Of a DNA stretch of 64,000 bases, positions 19,873-31,177 are shown piece by piece (position 1 is the stretch's first letter; every line of letters starts with the position of its first letter). Both the position numbers and the translations under genes were made by a program. The notes beneath the pieces are model-generated. The model had not been told where the DNA came from. It saw nothing but the letters and a program-made list of their open reading frames with translations, and searched no databases. This stretch comes from Diadema setosum (Eukaryota > Echinodermata > Echinoidea > Diadematoida > Diadematidae): NCBI RefSeq assembly GCF_964275005.1, contig NW_027307677.1:62001-126000 (forward strand), in the 5' to 3' direction.

Positions 19873-22378
19873 ACAATTGTCCTACTTCCTGTGCCATTGT
19901 TTTCGTGGACATAGAGCCGCAATTTAAGCTGACTCCGCTGCCGCTATTATTTTCGCCAACAGGCGTTGCACTCCTATACCGCACCGATACGCGAAGGGTG
20001 GAGCACATGCGACGGAGCCGAGGCGAGAGCTCTTGGCAGCGCGAGGGAGCTTGGCGGACGGTGTCCACGTTTGTCGATTGTTCCTGTAGTGTAACTCGTC
20101 TTGTGCTTGTTTTGTATCAATTGGTGTGATCGTTTTCATTGGTAATTTTGCTTGTGGGGGAGGAGGAGTGTGTGCCGATTGTGTGAGTGACAGTGCGTGA
20201 TTTGTACCATCTTGCACTAGACCAGGCCCACCTGACTTAAGGGAGCCAAAAATTCATTGAAATATCATCTTTTCTGATTGTTCTAGTTGCAAGCGTGTTT
20301 CGTTTTGTTAGTTTGATTGTCGATGGTGTTTGCTGAAGTTATTCTTTGGCGTGATTTCAGCTTGCGGGTGCGATTGTCATTGTTTGCGTGTTGCGTTTTT
20401 CTTTTTAAACGTGGTCCAGGTCTAGATCTCGGTCTAGCCCTGTATACGCGTTACGTTATTTGCGTGGTTGTCGTCTGCGTGCTAGATCTACATTTGTCAT
20501 ATTTGTTTCACGTGTTTCGTTCCACACGTGTGTCTCGGTGGCTTGGGTAGGTGGACCTCCCTTGTCCCATTCGTTGCGTGATATCACTGTATTCGTTGCG
20601 TGTTGTATCCCTGTGTATACCTGTGTGTCCCAGTTCAGGCGAGTTTTAACTTGCCTGATATTTCGCGCGATAGCGTTGCCGGATAGCTCGTGTGTGCGGT
20701 GTGTAGTCACTGCACTCGCTAGCCGTTCTGTCAAAGCTTCCATTGTGTTCAGGCTCTGGCGTGCACAGTTCTCCACGTCCATCGTGTGTAAGGAGGGAGG
20801 GTATTTCCCTGCGGTGAGCTGCGCGCCTGTTGTGCTGGACCTCTCTGGCATCGCGTTCCCCTTTCAGTGTGTATTCGTATAGAGCGGCTATTCGTGTTCT
20901 TCTTCGTGTTTCCCCTGTTGCGCTCTCTAGTCTCACCTACTTCTCGCAACCTGCGAGATTCGAAGCGCGATCTCCTTTCTTTCTCGATCGCGTTTTCTAT
21001 TGTCGCGCTCATTCTCTCTTTGTTCGTTGCGTTGACATTTTCATTTTCTACTGTCATTCTGACTTTCCTTGCTACCTCTATTTTGCCCTTTCCAGTGCTC
21101 TCCTCTCTGTAAGCTGCTTTACTCGTGGAACGTTCGTGTTTTTCTATTTTCGCGGGAGTATTTTGCCCCGCGATTAGTTAGTGGCAGCGGAAGTCTGTGC
21201 ATTTCCCCACTTTTTGTGGGAGGTATCCCCCTCTACGTGAGGGAGTGCTGCATCCTTCGTTTCGATTGGGAAGGAGGGAGGAAGTGGTGGGCACCATTCA
21301 CTCCTCTTGGTGAGGAGGGCCTGTCATTATTTTCTCCCTTACTCAGGAGGGTTGGATTGCATTTCTCCTTTTGCTGTGCGGAATTGCATCCGTTTGATAC
21401 AATAATTTTTGATTGTTTGTGTGACTGTCTTTCGACTGACTGGTGCTACAACTTGGCTCATTCAATCTGTATCATTTTGCGGTGCTGAAGGACATCATTC
21501 CGGTGAGTACACTGTATCTGATACATTACTCCGTTAACTTTTGATTTGTTTGTTTGGATTTTAGATTATTACTATTTGTTTTGATTATCTGTAGTGTATA
21601 AACCTTCATGCTGTTACTGTCATTTTGGATTGTTTTGCAGATACGAAAATAGTTCTGTATCCGTAACCACGTTTGACTTGGGCCTAGTTTATACTGCTTA
21701 TGACGTGTGCTGTATTGCTGCTGTGCGTCGGGTGTGTCGCATGATACATTCATTGCGTGTTGTCCTTTTCACTTGTGCTGGTGGTAAAGTTAATTGTGAC
21801 TGATTGTTTTGCTTTTGCCTTTGTGTTTGTACGGTAACTTCTAGCGTAAAGAGATTGTGTTTTCATAAATATCTGTTTTCCTGCAAGCACAGATTTATTT
21901 CTCTAGCATTGCCATATTCTATTCTGGTTTTATATTTGTGGGTCCTAGACTCCTGAGTCTTACCAAAGTTGAGTTGTCACTGTGACCTCCCTATTCTTGT
22001 GATAAGGGAGGAGTGAGATCTGAACAGCTGTGATTATTTTTCAAGTGACATCAGGCAATAGAAACGAATTGTAGTTTTCCATTTTAGGTTCGTAATTAGT
22101 AGCCATATATGTTTACAATTGTATCTGTTGTTTGTTTTGAATAGTATTTTTGGAGTGTTTGAGTAGTAAAAACTAAAGTGAGTAATAGTTTGTGTGTCAA
22201 ATGATGTGTTGCTTATTATGTTAATTACAGATTGTGGTAATTGGTATATCATTGGTTAGTACCAGTGAGTATATGTTTAAGGTCTTTTCTTCATTAGTAC
22301 ATGTTGATTTAGTTTAGTTATTGGACCTGTTTTAAACATATTCGTTGAGTGAATAGGTTGTTTGTATGATTGCTAGTC
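19873..22378 (+). other. Long leader of the second LTR element
   Basis: About 2.5 kb separates primer site and gag. It is T/G-rich and CpG-containing (20300-21300) with many short frames on both strands and no recognised domain. A donor-like site near the LTR end raises the possibility that part of the leader is spliced out. Confidence 0.5.
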
Positions 22379-24758
22379 ATGGCGATGCCCATCAATTATT
22401 TATCCCGTAATGAGTTTGTACACCTTGGATTGTCGTTAATCCAAGTCAATGACATTTTGAAGCTCCGGAATGAGCATGGAAATGTCACTCAGGACTTGTT
22501 GGAGTCCTCCGACATTCCAGGGATCGAGGATCTCATCCCGAAATTTGTGTTCTGTCCGCAGTTTGAGCCTGAAGAGTCTTTACCTTCAGACAGTGCGACT
22601 GCTGATCCCATTGAGACATCAAGGGGAGGAGTCCAATCTCGGGGGACTTCCCCGTACCCCCATGATGTATATCCTCCCCCCAGGGAGGATCAAACAGGGA
22701 AGACCCCATCTTCCCATGCAGGGCAGTTGCGTCACCGCTCAGTGCAGCAAGATAGATCCCGACAAGACACCCTATGTGGGAAGTCATATGGAGATGCTTT
22801 CGATTATGACACCTCTGCCTCCGACTCCCAAGAATTTGAGGGTGTAGCAATCGGACAGAAAAGATTTCAGCGACGTGGAGCTCCCAGAGGGAGTAGTTGG
22901 AATGATAGGGAGTACTCCCGAGATGGAGAGAATATTCACTCCCTACCCCAAGAGCGTTCATACACACGTATGGGTGGAAGGGCACCGCGATGGGATTACA
23001 ATGAAACCCAGTGGGGTAGGCAGGAGGGGTACCCTCCTAGCTCTGCCAGGAGAAGTGACTCCCATGACTTCTCCAATGATAGGCCTGGGATGGACCCACC
23101 ACACCACTGGGGTTGCGAATCCCTCCCAAAGACTGTTACCTTCGATGGAACAGGTAATTGGAGGGCGTTTTGCCGCAAATTTGAGGCTTTCGCAAATGCG
23201 AGAAACTGGAGCCCGGCCCAGCGTTTGGATCAATTATGCTGGTGCCTGCTGGGCAAGGCTAGCTAGAGTTCAGCCCTGCCAGTCAAAGCGCGGAGGAATC
23301 TCTGTGCGAATGGGCGGATCGTTTGAACGAACTTGCTAGTCGCGCATTTCCAGAAGTCCCAGAGAGAGTGGTGCAGCGACAGCTGGTACTCCGTCTATGC
23401 CAGGGGTGTACTGACAAGGAGGCAGGGTGGTATGCCCTTGACCGACACCCCCTGAGTGTAGACGACGCAGTGGAAGCCTTACGGTGGTATCAACACTCCC
23501 GTATAGCAGTGTATGGCAGGCCACGCCAAGTCAAGACCATGGCCCTCAACCCAGAAGATGAGGGAGAAGCCCAGGACTGTAGGGTGGAAAATGCCCCCTT
23601 CCATTCAGGTCAAGGAGGTACACGAAATGGCCAACCTTTGCCCACAATGGAGTGCCGATTATCAAACTCTGTTGAACGATTGAGCAGCAGGTTGGATCGC
23701 CTAGCATCCATGGAAAACATACTGGGATCCATGGGAAGGAAGCTAGACAACTTGTCCTCCTTAGGAAAACAGTTGAATCAACAGAAGGAGAGGCAGAACC
23801 CCCGTAATTCTGGGGGAGCTCCAAACTCTCTAGGACAGCAACCCCTTTGCGCCCACTGTGGAAAGGAAGGGCATGTTGAAAGGAACTGCCCAAAATTGTC
23901 CAGATTTAACAACAAGAAGGCGCCACTCAGGAAAGCCGAGGAGTCAAACTCCTCGGGGTCGGAGGATTAGGCCCTGCTCCGACCTGCACAACTGAAGGCC
24001 AACCTTCCACTGATATCCAGTACAGTGCTGGAGATGAGGATGGCAGTAGCCAGCCTGAATTTATCCCAGTATTTCCTATATTGTCACCAGACAGAGAGGG
24101 AGTACACCAGGTAGGCGATGCACCCTCTAGTCAGAAAGGAAATACAGGTCAGTCAAGAGATGGAGATAAATCCTTTGGGGTGAGTCCCTTGAGGGAGTTG
24201 GACCCTCAAACACCCCTAGATGAGGTGGCTGTATGTAAGGTGAGATCAACTCCCTTGTTTGCAGTACCTATAAAGGTAGGTAACCATTCTCTGAAGGCAG
24301 TGGTGGACACTGTGGCGGAAATATCAATCATATCCCACAAGGTGTATGAAAAGTTACAACCTTGTCCACAAAAGATCAGGGATGTGTTTATTTCCGCAGA
24401 TGGCCGTGATTTGAGGATGCCAGGTATGATTGTAGACCCCATTCGGATCAAGCTAGGGGGTTGTGAGTTCTTGACGGAGGTTTATGTGGCCCCTATCGAA
24501 GGTGAAATGCTGTTGGGGTTAGATCTCCGTAAGTATAGAATTATACTGCACCTACAACATTCACGGCTAGAAATTGGGAATGTTCGCATCCCAATGATGC
24601 ATGGTGAACAGTCACCATATGGACGAGCTTCTTGCGTGTGCTTGTTGAAACGCGCAATCATCCCTCCAAACACCTTGAAGAGGATTACTGGTGTGATACA
24701 CCAGCCAGAGAAAGATCTTGGGTATGCTTGGCAGTATTCCACGCTACTTATGCAGTAA
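22379..24758 (+). pseudogene. gag-protease region of the second LTR element (broken)
   Basis: The gag part (about 22.4-23.97 kb) begins MAMPINYLSRNEFVHLGLSL. It has a charged, low-complexity middle, a capsid-type segment (FDGTGNWRAFCRKFEAFANA) and a CCHC knuckle (CAHCGKEGHVERNC). A retropepsin-type domain (about 24.1-24.76 kb) follows, with SLKAVVDT, EISIIS and EGEMLLGLDLRKY, the last being the conserved LLGxD segment. Gag would form the particle and the protease would cleave it. The region is broken about once and is treated as a fossil. Confidence 0.8.
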
Positions 24759-25487
24759 GGTGAAAGGGATGGGATAGGCATAGATATCAGGGCCACTCCC
24801 CTGTAAGGTGTTAACAGAGGTGTAACAAACCACCTCTATGCTTTCTCCTGTGATTGTGGAAGGTGGATTTATCACACCTTCCAGGTAGGGGTTTACCCTG
24901 CATAACTCCCCAGTATGCTGGGCGAGTAGCTTCCCTGGTGGTTGGGACACTAGGGAGGAGTATGTTTAAAAGGCGAGGAAGATCCCATCACCTTTCTTGG
25001 GTGTAAGAAGTACTCCCATGCCTGTTTGGAGCTGATACAGCCCAATACCTGTAAAGAGAGTGGTGGCTGTCACCACTAGATATTAGTTCTATAACCTAAT
25101 GGGAGGATCAGACCCCCACGCAAGTATAAAGTATAGTTTGTATAGGATTTTGTAGGATAAAAAGGATTTGGTTAGGTATCTGTTTGAAAACAAAATTAAA
25201 GGCATTTTTGGTTTTGGTGGCCAAAACAACATATTTGTTATGGTTCGCCAACTAAGCTTCAGTTGCATTCTATGCACGTATTTGTTTTAAGAATGTTTTC
25301 TTTGGCGGTTTTTATTTGTATATATTGGTGTTCCTTGTAATAGGAACAGTCTTATATTTTGGGACTCAGGTCATCCCATGAGAGGGGTGTTTCCCCTATT
25401 TTAAGGTGTTGTTTTTAATGCTAGTTGGGGCTATAGGGTCTTTACTCCCTCCCAACATCAACGGTCCCTTGCACCTCCATTCAGTAC

Positions 25488-25690
25488 ATGAGTGACCTAG
25501 GCGGTGGCCCGCTGAACTGCCCTCGGCAGACCCCCGAGGGCTGGTCAGATTGTGCATTCCCATGGGTGGGGCTCTGCGAGATCCCCGGTTGTGCGGGATT
25601 TGGGGGTTATAGTTGTGTCTTTATTTTGGCCGGGGTTGTTGTTGTTTTTTTCCTATTATGCCCCTTGTTTTTTAAAACGGGGGGGGGGGG
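25488..25690 (+). other. Possible envelope-like membrane-anchor remnant
   Basis: Just before the polypurine tract, a frame reads GGPLNCPRQTPEGWSDC, a short cysteine-rich segment, and then a strongly hydrophobic run (CVFILAGVVVVFFLLCPLFF). A cysteine-rich stem followed by a membrane span at the 3' end of an LTR element is where envelope proteins anchor. There is no recognisable fusion or surface domain, so this may be coincidence. Confidence 0.3.
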
Positions 25691-25693
25691 GAA
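25676..25693 (+). other. Polypurine tract of the second LTR element
   Basis: A run aaaacggggg... of purines, mainly G, ends directly at the 3' LTR, in the position of the plus-strand primer. Confidence 0.8.
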
Positions 25694-25895
25694 TGTAGTA
25701 GTAGCGCCCCCTAGCGGTTTCACCCTAACCCCCCCCCCCCCCCTGTGTACAGGGGAGGTATAAAAGGGATTGCCAGTGCGCGCATCCCTCAGTTGTGACC
25801 TGGAACCTGATTGAAAGACATACTGACTGAGCTACAAGACAAGTTACAGTTGCAACTCACCAGTAGTGCCGGTAAGTACTACCGTTACTACAACA
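25694..25895 (+). repeat. 3' LTR of the second LTR element
   Basis: It is identical to 19660-19860 apart from one extra C in the C run, and is followed by the attg target copy. Confidence 0.95.
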
Positions 25896-25961
25896 ATTGG
25901 ATGGCAAAGTTACCATAATTGTAACATTTATGCAACGGGCCCCTGGACCCTTGTCCTGCAG

Positions 25962-25991
25962 GCACTGTTGTTCCTGTGCTGAATTTTTCAG
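25962..25991 (+). CDS. Possible 30 bp mini-exon of the Ig receptor
   Basis: The acceptor cttgtcctgcag and consensus donor caggtaagg bound 30 bp that are phase 1-1 and read TVVPVLNFS. The phase matches the flanking receptor exons and the site lies in their interval. Such short segments can arise by chance; transcript data would decide. Confidence 0.3.
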
Positions 25992-26184
25992 GTAAGGTAT
26001 CTGCTTTATGGATTTCCGATGTTTTGTAGTCGAGTAAATCTCATAGTGGTGTTCTTTACACCAGGGACTAATGTTAGATCTAACAGTTTGTTTCAGTAGG
26101 CCTACTCTCGGTAGAGTGGCCTGACCACGTAGATTCTAACACAGTGTCGCCGCTTCGCGATCCCAGCGCTGGTGTAGGTATAGT

Positions 26185-26880
26185 GCTAGCGTACTTCCGT
26201 ATCCATGTAGATATCTCAAAATTCACTTTGCCAAATGGCACCAAACTCACAGGAAGTACTTTATGATTCATATCCAACAGCTCACATTAATTGGAAACAA
26301 ATCACATGTCGGGAAGCGTAAGTGTAGATGTCGACTTTCCTGTCGGCGTCGCTAAAAATAATCTGCTCTAGCCTACAACTAACATGAGTGATTGCGGCCA
26401 GGCCCTACCTAGAGTGTCTATCTGCTGCGCACGCACAGACTGAAGTTAGCCATTTAATATCATGAGACAAATCTTTCAAGTAATCGGGGGCAATAAATAA
26501 ATTAACAAATTATTTGTGGTAAGTTGAATGAAAAATGTAGTTCCTATATCACACAAGTCGCAAAAATCATTACACTTTTGAGTTTAGTTCTCGCGTAAAT
26601 TCCCCGTTCGCACAGTACTAGTCGGCTAACTTCAGTTCTAGATTGTGCATATACCTTGCGTTCGCCAAGATCTCTCGCGAAGAGTGATTTTTTTTTTTTT
26701 GAGTGACGACTTGAAAGTCGGCGTCAATATTGATACTTCTCGATTACTGATTTCGTTCAAATATAAGAGAATACTTTGAAATATGCTATGAAGTATATCC
26801 TGTAATTTTGGTGCGATTTGGTGTAGTGAAATTTGAGATATCTACATGGATAGAACAGTACACAAGCGCCGCCTGCTAGC
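26185..26880. mobile_element. Inverted-repeat DNA element with termini of about 70 bp
   Basis: Sequence from about 26191 (gtacttccgtatccatgtag) recurs in reverse complement ending at 26861 (ctacatggatagaacagtac), with about 80 percent match over about 70 bp. Outside these, gctagc words continue the symmetry. The interior has no long frame. Long, imperfect terminal repeats suggest an old MITE of unknown family. Confidence 0.6.
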
Positions 26881-27211
26881 TAAATTTAAATAGGCCTAAG
26901 CGTCGTCTGCTACTAGTACTCGATACGAATTAACGCACGCGTATGCAAGCACCTGATACTGATTCTCCTCGGAAGTTTTGGGTTAGAGGTCACTTGTTTT
27001 ACTGAGAACAATCGTTATTAAAATCTATTTCACTTTAGGGATTTGATGCCCCTCCCTTCCATTTTTATTGGTATGTCTTGACGTTGTGTGTTAGGCCTAT
27101 ACAAACAAGCCTAGAGTTAGTCATCTGATATTCTTTTATCTTTGCCTTGGTTGTGGCTGTTAAATCACACAAATCGCTCGAGCATGTTTATGCTTTTTTT
27201 TTTCCTCGCAG

Positions 27212-27301
27212 GTGCCCGCTCATGTGTCTTTCCAAGCCACCGTACAGATCAACCTGGAAATCAGGATCCCACCCAAACTGACACGTTTCTTCAGAATGAT
27301 G
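27212..27301 (+). CDS. Ig superfamily receptor, cytoplasmic exon
   Basis: A T-rich acceptor (tttcctcgcag) and a GTACGT donor bound a 90 bp, phase 1-1 exon. It reads ARSCVFPSHRTDQPGNQD and then PTQTDTFLQND, a polar, hydrophobic-poor stretch suited to a cytoplasmic tail, coming after the transmembrane exon. No tyrosine signalling motif is present. Phase, order and splice signals support it; there is no homology that I recognise. Confidence 0.6.
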
Positions 27302-27849
27302 GTACGTTACTATAACAGGCCATTTATATCTCATGTCTTATGAGAGGGTGTTCTCACTGAGCAAGACAACAATTTGTGAAGGGCGTGAATATATTGGGAA
27401 AAATGCAAAGTCCAACAGTCTGAGATTTTTTTCCCCCGAATGTGTTCCAACAATTGAGCCGAAAACCATTATTGCTCAGTTTGTAGGTAGTTCTCACAAC
27501 ATTCGTGCGAATATCGAATCGTGTGTGCCAAATGCTGGACTACGACCAGCCATATAGACGAACAACACGCAACTTATATGCAAACAATACAAATATTCAA
27601 ATTGTCAAGGAAGAAATGTTTGCCATTTGAATTAAAGTTGAAATCAGATAATGTTCTTTTTTTTTCCTTTTTCTCTTTCTTTTTTTTTCAATTTCTCTCT
27701 TTTGTTTGTCAGTTTGCATATGTTTGTTGTTGTTGTTTTTGTTGTTGTTGTGTGTGTATGTTTGTCGATTTTTGAGGAGTTCCCATCCCAAAGGCTTCTG
27801 CTTTTCTTTAGGCTCCCCATATAAATGATTACGGTGTATTCTACAATCA
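27302..27849. other. Gene-free intron sequence
   Basis: It contains T-rich tracts and a (TTG)n run near 27724-27752 that generate spurious frames on both strands. Confidence 0.5.
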
Positions 27850-28590
27850 TTATACCCTCACCCACACATAGTGTGTATGGGGGTATATAGGAATCAGTCG
27901 GTCCGTTGCAAAATTTTGTGGATCAAACTTTTCTCTCATTTTTTGTTGTTGGAACAATTGACCCCAAATTTGGCAGGTGTGACCACTATCAAAGGCAGAT
28001 GTGCAAGACACTTTTTTGTTAGTATTGCGTAATGCGCGCTGCCATGGTAACGACATATTTTCATAAAAACTGGTGGATCGAACTACTGTCTCATTTTTTT
28101 TGAGCAAATAACCCCAAAGTTGGCATGACTGTGATCGCTATCAAAGGAAGATGTGCAAGACTCCTTTTTCGTTAGTATTGCATATTGTTTTGCCATGGAA
28201 ACAGCAAATTAAAAAAGAAAAGAAAAAAACTTGCAAAATGTTGTGGATCAAACTACCCTCATTTTGTGTGTGTGCGTGTGTGTGTGTGTGTGTTTAATTG
28301 ACCCCACATTTGGGATGTGTGACTGCTATCAAATGTAGATGTGCAAGACGCTTTTTTTTTTGTTGTTGTTCGTATCGCATAATGCGTTGTCATGGCAGTG
28401 GCATATTTTCTTTAAAATGTAGATCGAACTTCTCTCTCTCTCTTTTTTTTTTAGTAATTCCAAATTTGGCATGTATGACAGCTATCAAAGGAAGATGTGC
28501 AAGACACTTTTTTTCGTAAATATTACATTATGCGTTGCCATGGCAACAGCAAATAAAAAAAAATCTTGCAAAATGTTGTGGATAAATTGT
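27850..28590. repeat. Dispersed repeat with four tandem units
   Basis: The repeat opens with a hairpin (cccacacatagtgtgtatggg) and ggtatataggaatcagtcggt. The phrase gatgtgcaagac then recurs at about 27997, 28149, 28339 and 28494, each within a unit of about 150-190 bp that includes gttgccatgg and gtggatcaaac. This is a family of tandemly organised dispersed repeats. Confidence 0.7.
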
Positions 28591-29290
28591 AGCTTTGGTC
28601 AATTTTTTTTTTCGGGTTTCTAACATTTGGTGAGATAATTAGATAATAAAAGGTGGGACCCACCTTTTATCAAGATTGCTTTGTTTTACTTTGATTTTGA
28701 TGACTCAGCAATTACAAAACCGACTTTCATCAAATAAGCTTTGAATTAGGTGATCCAAGTGTCCTCTCGGATCACCTTCTGTTCTGTACTGATTCTTTGT
28801 TCTTCTTCTTTCTTTATTTCTCCTCGAAAGTTGTGCAGAGGTTAACTCAGAAAGTCCTCTGCCCATCAATTTCAAAATTATACCATATATGTATCAAGTT
28901 CCAAAGACGACATATCTAATAAAATCTTTGTGATAAGTCGACCGTGACGTCACTATGACGTCATTATCTGAAATCACATTTTCATTCATATCTCATTAAT
29001 GGAATGGAATTTCTCAATGAAATTTACGTCTTGTATAGTTAAGTCAAGCTCTTCCTACTCATATTCTCAAAATTCATGTTGACACTTAAAGGATGGTGAA
29101 CGAGACATTAAAATCAAGAAAATCATACAAAAGAAGGTGTCAAAGCAGAGGGAAATGTCTGTTAAAACAGATTTTTTATGTGACTTTTTACGAATATATT
29201 CGTACCACTGAAAAATCGCGAGTTAAAACTGACTGATTTACTTCACCGATTTTCGCTCCAGAACGGCCGTCTTTTTCGGGGCCCTAAAAT
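28591..29290. other. Gene-free stretch
   Basis: A short hairpin (aaaggtgggacccacctttt, about 28651) and several tgacgtca words are seen, with no coding signal. Confidence 0.45.
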
Positions 29291-29506
29291 ATGACGTCAT
29301 GACATGGACGAACGTACCCTTTACGATCGAGTGTGCAGCGCTAGCTAGCTCTACATCGAGTCCGCCATTCATAAAGCACGTAGTTCTTTGTGAGCGGATG
29401 CAATACAATACTGTACCTTGCCTGTCTTTAGTCTCATCTGCTTTATCGGCAGAAACAGCAGGGTAAAATGTGCCATTATTTAAAAAAAGAAGAAGAGATG
29501 AATGAA

Positions 29507-29546
<40 letters not shown>

Positions 29547-30573
29547 AGCCATAATAATACTAATAATATAGTCTGAAGCAACGTCAGTAGCGAACCGCCG
29601 AGTCCCCGCCGGAGAGCTAGTTTGGTGTGTATGATGGTAGCCCCACTACATATCGACCACATTCTTTTAAACCGACCGCGTATAATTCGCGCACTGAACA
29701 CTTACTACGCACTTCGTCTGCGCTCAAAGCACATAAAAATGGATCGGCTTTGAATGTAGATGAGGATGGTGTGGGAAAACGCGATAATTCACTGTTCATT
29801 AATGGTTTTAATCAAGGACAAAAATACTTTCACCGAATCGTAATGACAGCACAATGTAATGTCTATGGAAGTTCCTAAAAAGCTTCGTTGACGTTTTCTA
29901 CAACACGGTGTTCAATACAACTCGGTTTGCGTGCATTGTCAATGCAAAAAACAGCGGTCAATCCTGATAACGCGATTTACCGCGGGGAGCTAAAACGAGG
30001 CCACGCTAGTTCGTCGGCGACATTTTTGCACTGAAACTTCGAATCGAAAAGGGAACAACGGCATTTGATAGAGCTGGATTTTCTCAATCACGTAGGTCAA
30101 GTTTTTTACGTGAATTTCAGTGTTAAATATTCTTATCAAGCAAATAAACATTAGGCGGTCGATGAGTAGTAGGTCCAACCCTACATAGGCTAGGTACTCC
30201 ACAACGTAGATCCTTACGTTAGCTAGGTCAGAGTTCTTGTTCTACCGTAACGTTAGGCTCTACTACTGTACTAACTAGGCCTATTAAACGGTTACTATAA
30301 GCCGTTTAAGAGTAGAGACTGAGGCGCGAAAGCGCAAGTAGAAATTTAAAAAGGTATACTTCATGGTAATTCGAAGGAAGATGGATTCAATAAGTGAAAT
30401 TATAACTCACTTTTGCTTGATAGAGTAAACAAGACACGTACAGATACCTCGGTGCACTCAGGCCATCGCCCGCGGCGGCGTGATACAAGAGCGTAGCTTA
30501 GGTGCAAAGTTAGCTAGCGGTAGCGTATCACATCAGCGAGCGCAGGGCTGATTCGTCCATGTCATGACGTCAT
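29291..30573. repeat. Possible DNA element bounded by a 22 bp inverted repeat
   Basis: The sequence atgacgtcatgacatggacg (plus two bases) at 29291-29312 recurs exactly in reverse complement at 30552-30573. The 1.28 kb between them has a (TAAA)n microsatellite (about 29503-29553) and short frames only. Each arm contains the palindrome TGACGTCA. Confidence 0.5.
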
Positions 30574-31177
30574 AATTTTGGTCACCAAAATTTCTCCATC
30601 AGATCGGGTTCAGGTGGTCTAAAAAGGGCCTCAAAACACCATCTCTCAATCGTTCTAAAGACATTTTCACCTTCTGAAAGTTAACTATTCATATTCCTAG
30701 AGACTTAAGCTTTGCAGAAATATATAAATCACTTTGTTTATGAATACCGACATTTTTTTCTTGTTCACAATACTTTAAAACGTACGCGTATGCGCACGTT
30801 AAAATATTTACATGCTCAAATCGAGCTTAAAATTGTTTTGCACACGTTTCAGATCATTTTGAGTATTTTTTGTAAAATAAAAAAAAATGGACGGACGCGT
30901 ACGCGCGTGCATATACGCACTCCCATCTCGTACGCAATGTAAATTTCACGTTTGTTTGTTTGTTTTTTTTTTTTGTGTTTTTACATGGATCGGATGTGTA
31001 AAATTTCAAGGAATAATCCTACCAAGTTTCAAGTCAATCCAACTCAATGTGACGTCACACGGGCCCGTCAAATTTGAAATTCCGCGCGCGCGTCAATGAC
31101 GATATACAGTGTAGCTTTGCCAAAAACCGCCAATTTTGATTTTTTTCTCGTCAGGATGGACGGTGACCCCCCATTTT
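30574..31177. other. Gene-free stretch
   Basis: AT-rich, with CpG-containing patches near 30890-30940 and 31050-31100. No coding signal. Confidence 0.4.

Larger units (their letters stand above)
19660..25895 (+). mobile_element. Young non-autonomous LTR retrotransposon with gag and protease
   Basis: Two LTRs of about 201 bp (TGTAGTAG...CTACAACA) differ only in the length of one C run, so insertion is very recent. A 4 bp target duplication attg flanks it (19656-19659; 25896-25899). The parts in order are LTR, primer site, a leader of about 2.5 kb, gag with a CCHC knuckle, a retropepsin, a 3' region with a possible membrane anchor, a G-rich polypurine tract and an LTR. No reverse transcriptase, RNase H or integrase is recognised, so its movement must have depended on another element. 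The coding part is broken about once. Confidence 0.9.
19546..25942. mobile_element. Harbinger-like MITE interrupted by the second LTR element
   Basis: Excluding the inserted LTR element, about 157 bp remain. The 47 bp termini (gggcccgttgcataaa...) are inverted repeats with one mismatch, and a 3 bp duplication ctg flanks them (19543-19545; 25943-25945). A CWG target and GGG termini again suggest PIF/Harbinger. The MITE has no coding capacity. Confidence 0.8.

Noticed and set aside
20456-21177. Overlapping open frames on both strands of the LTR-element leader
   Set aside because: Many frames overlap without a dominant one, and none shows a domain. They fit low stop density in CpG-containing DNA.
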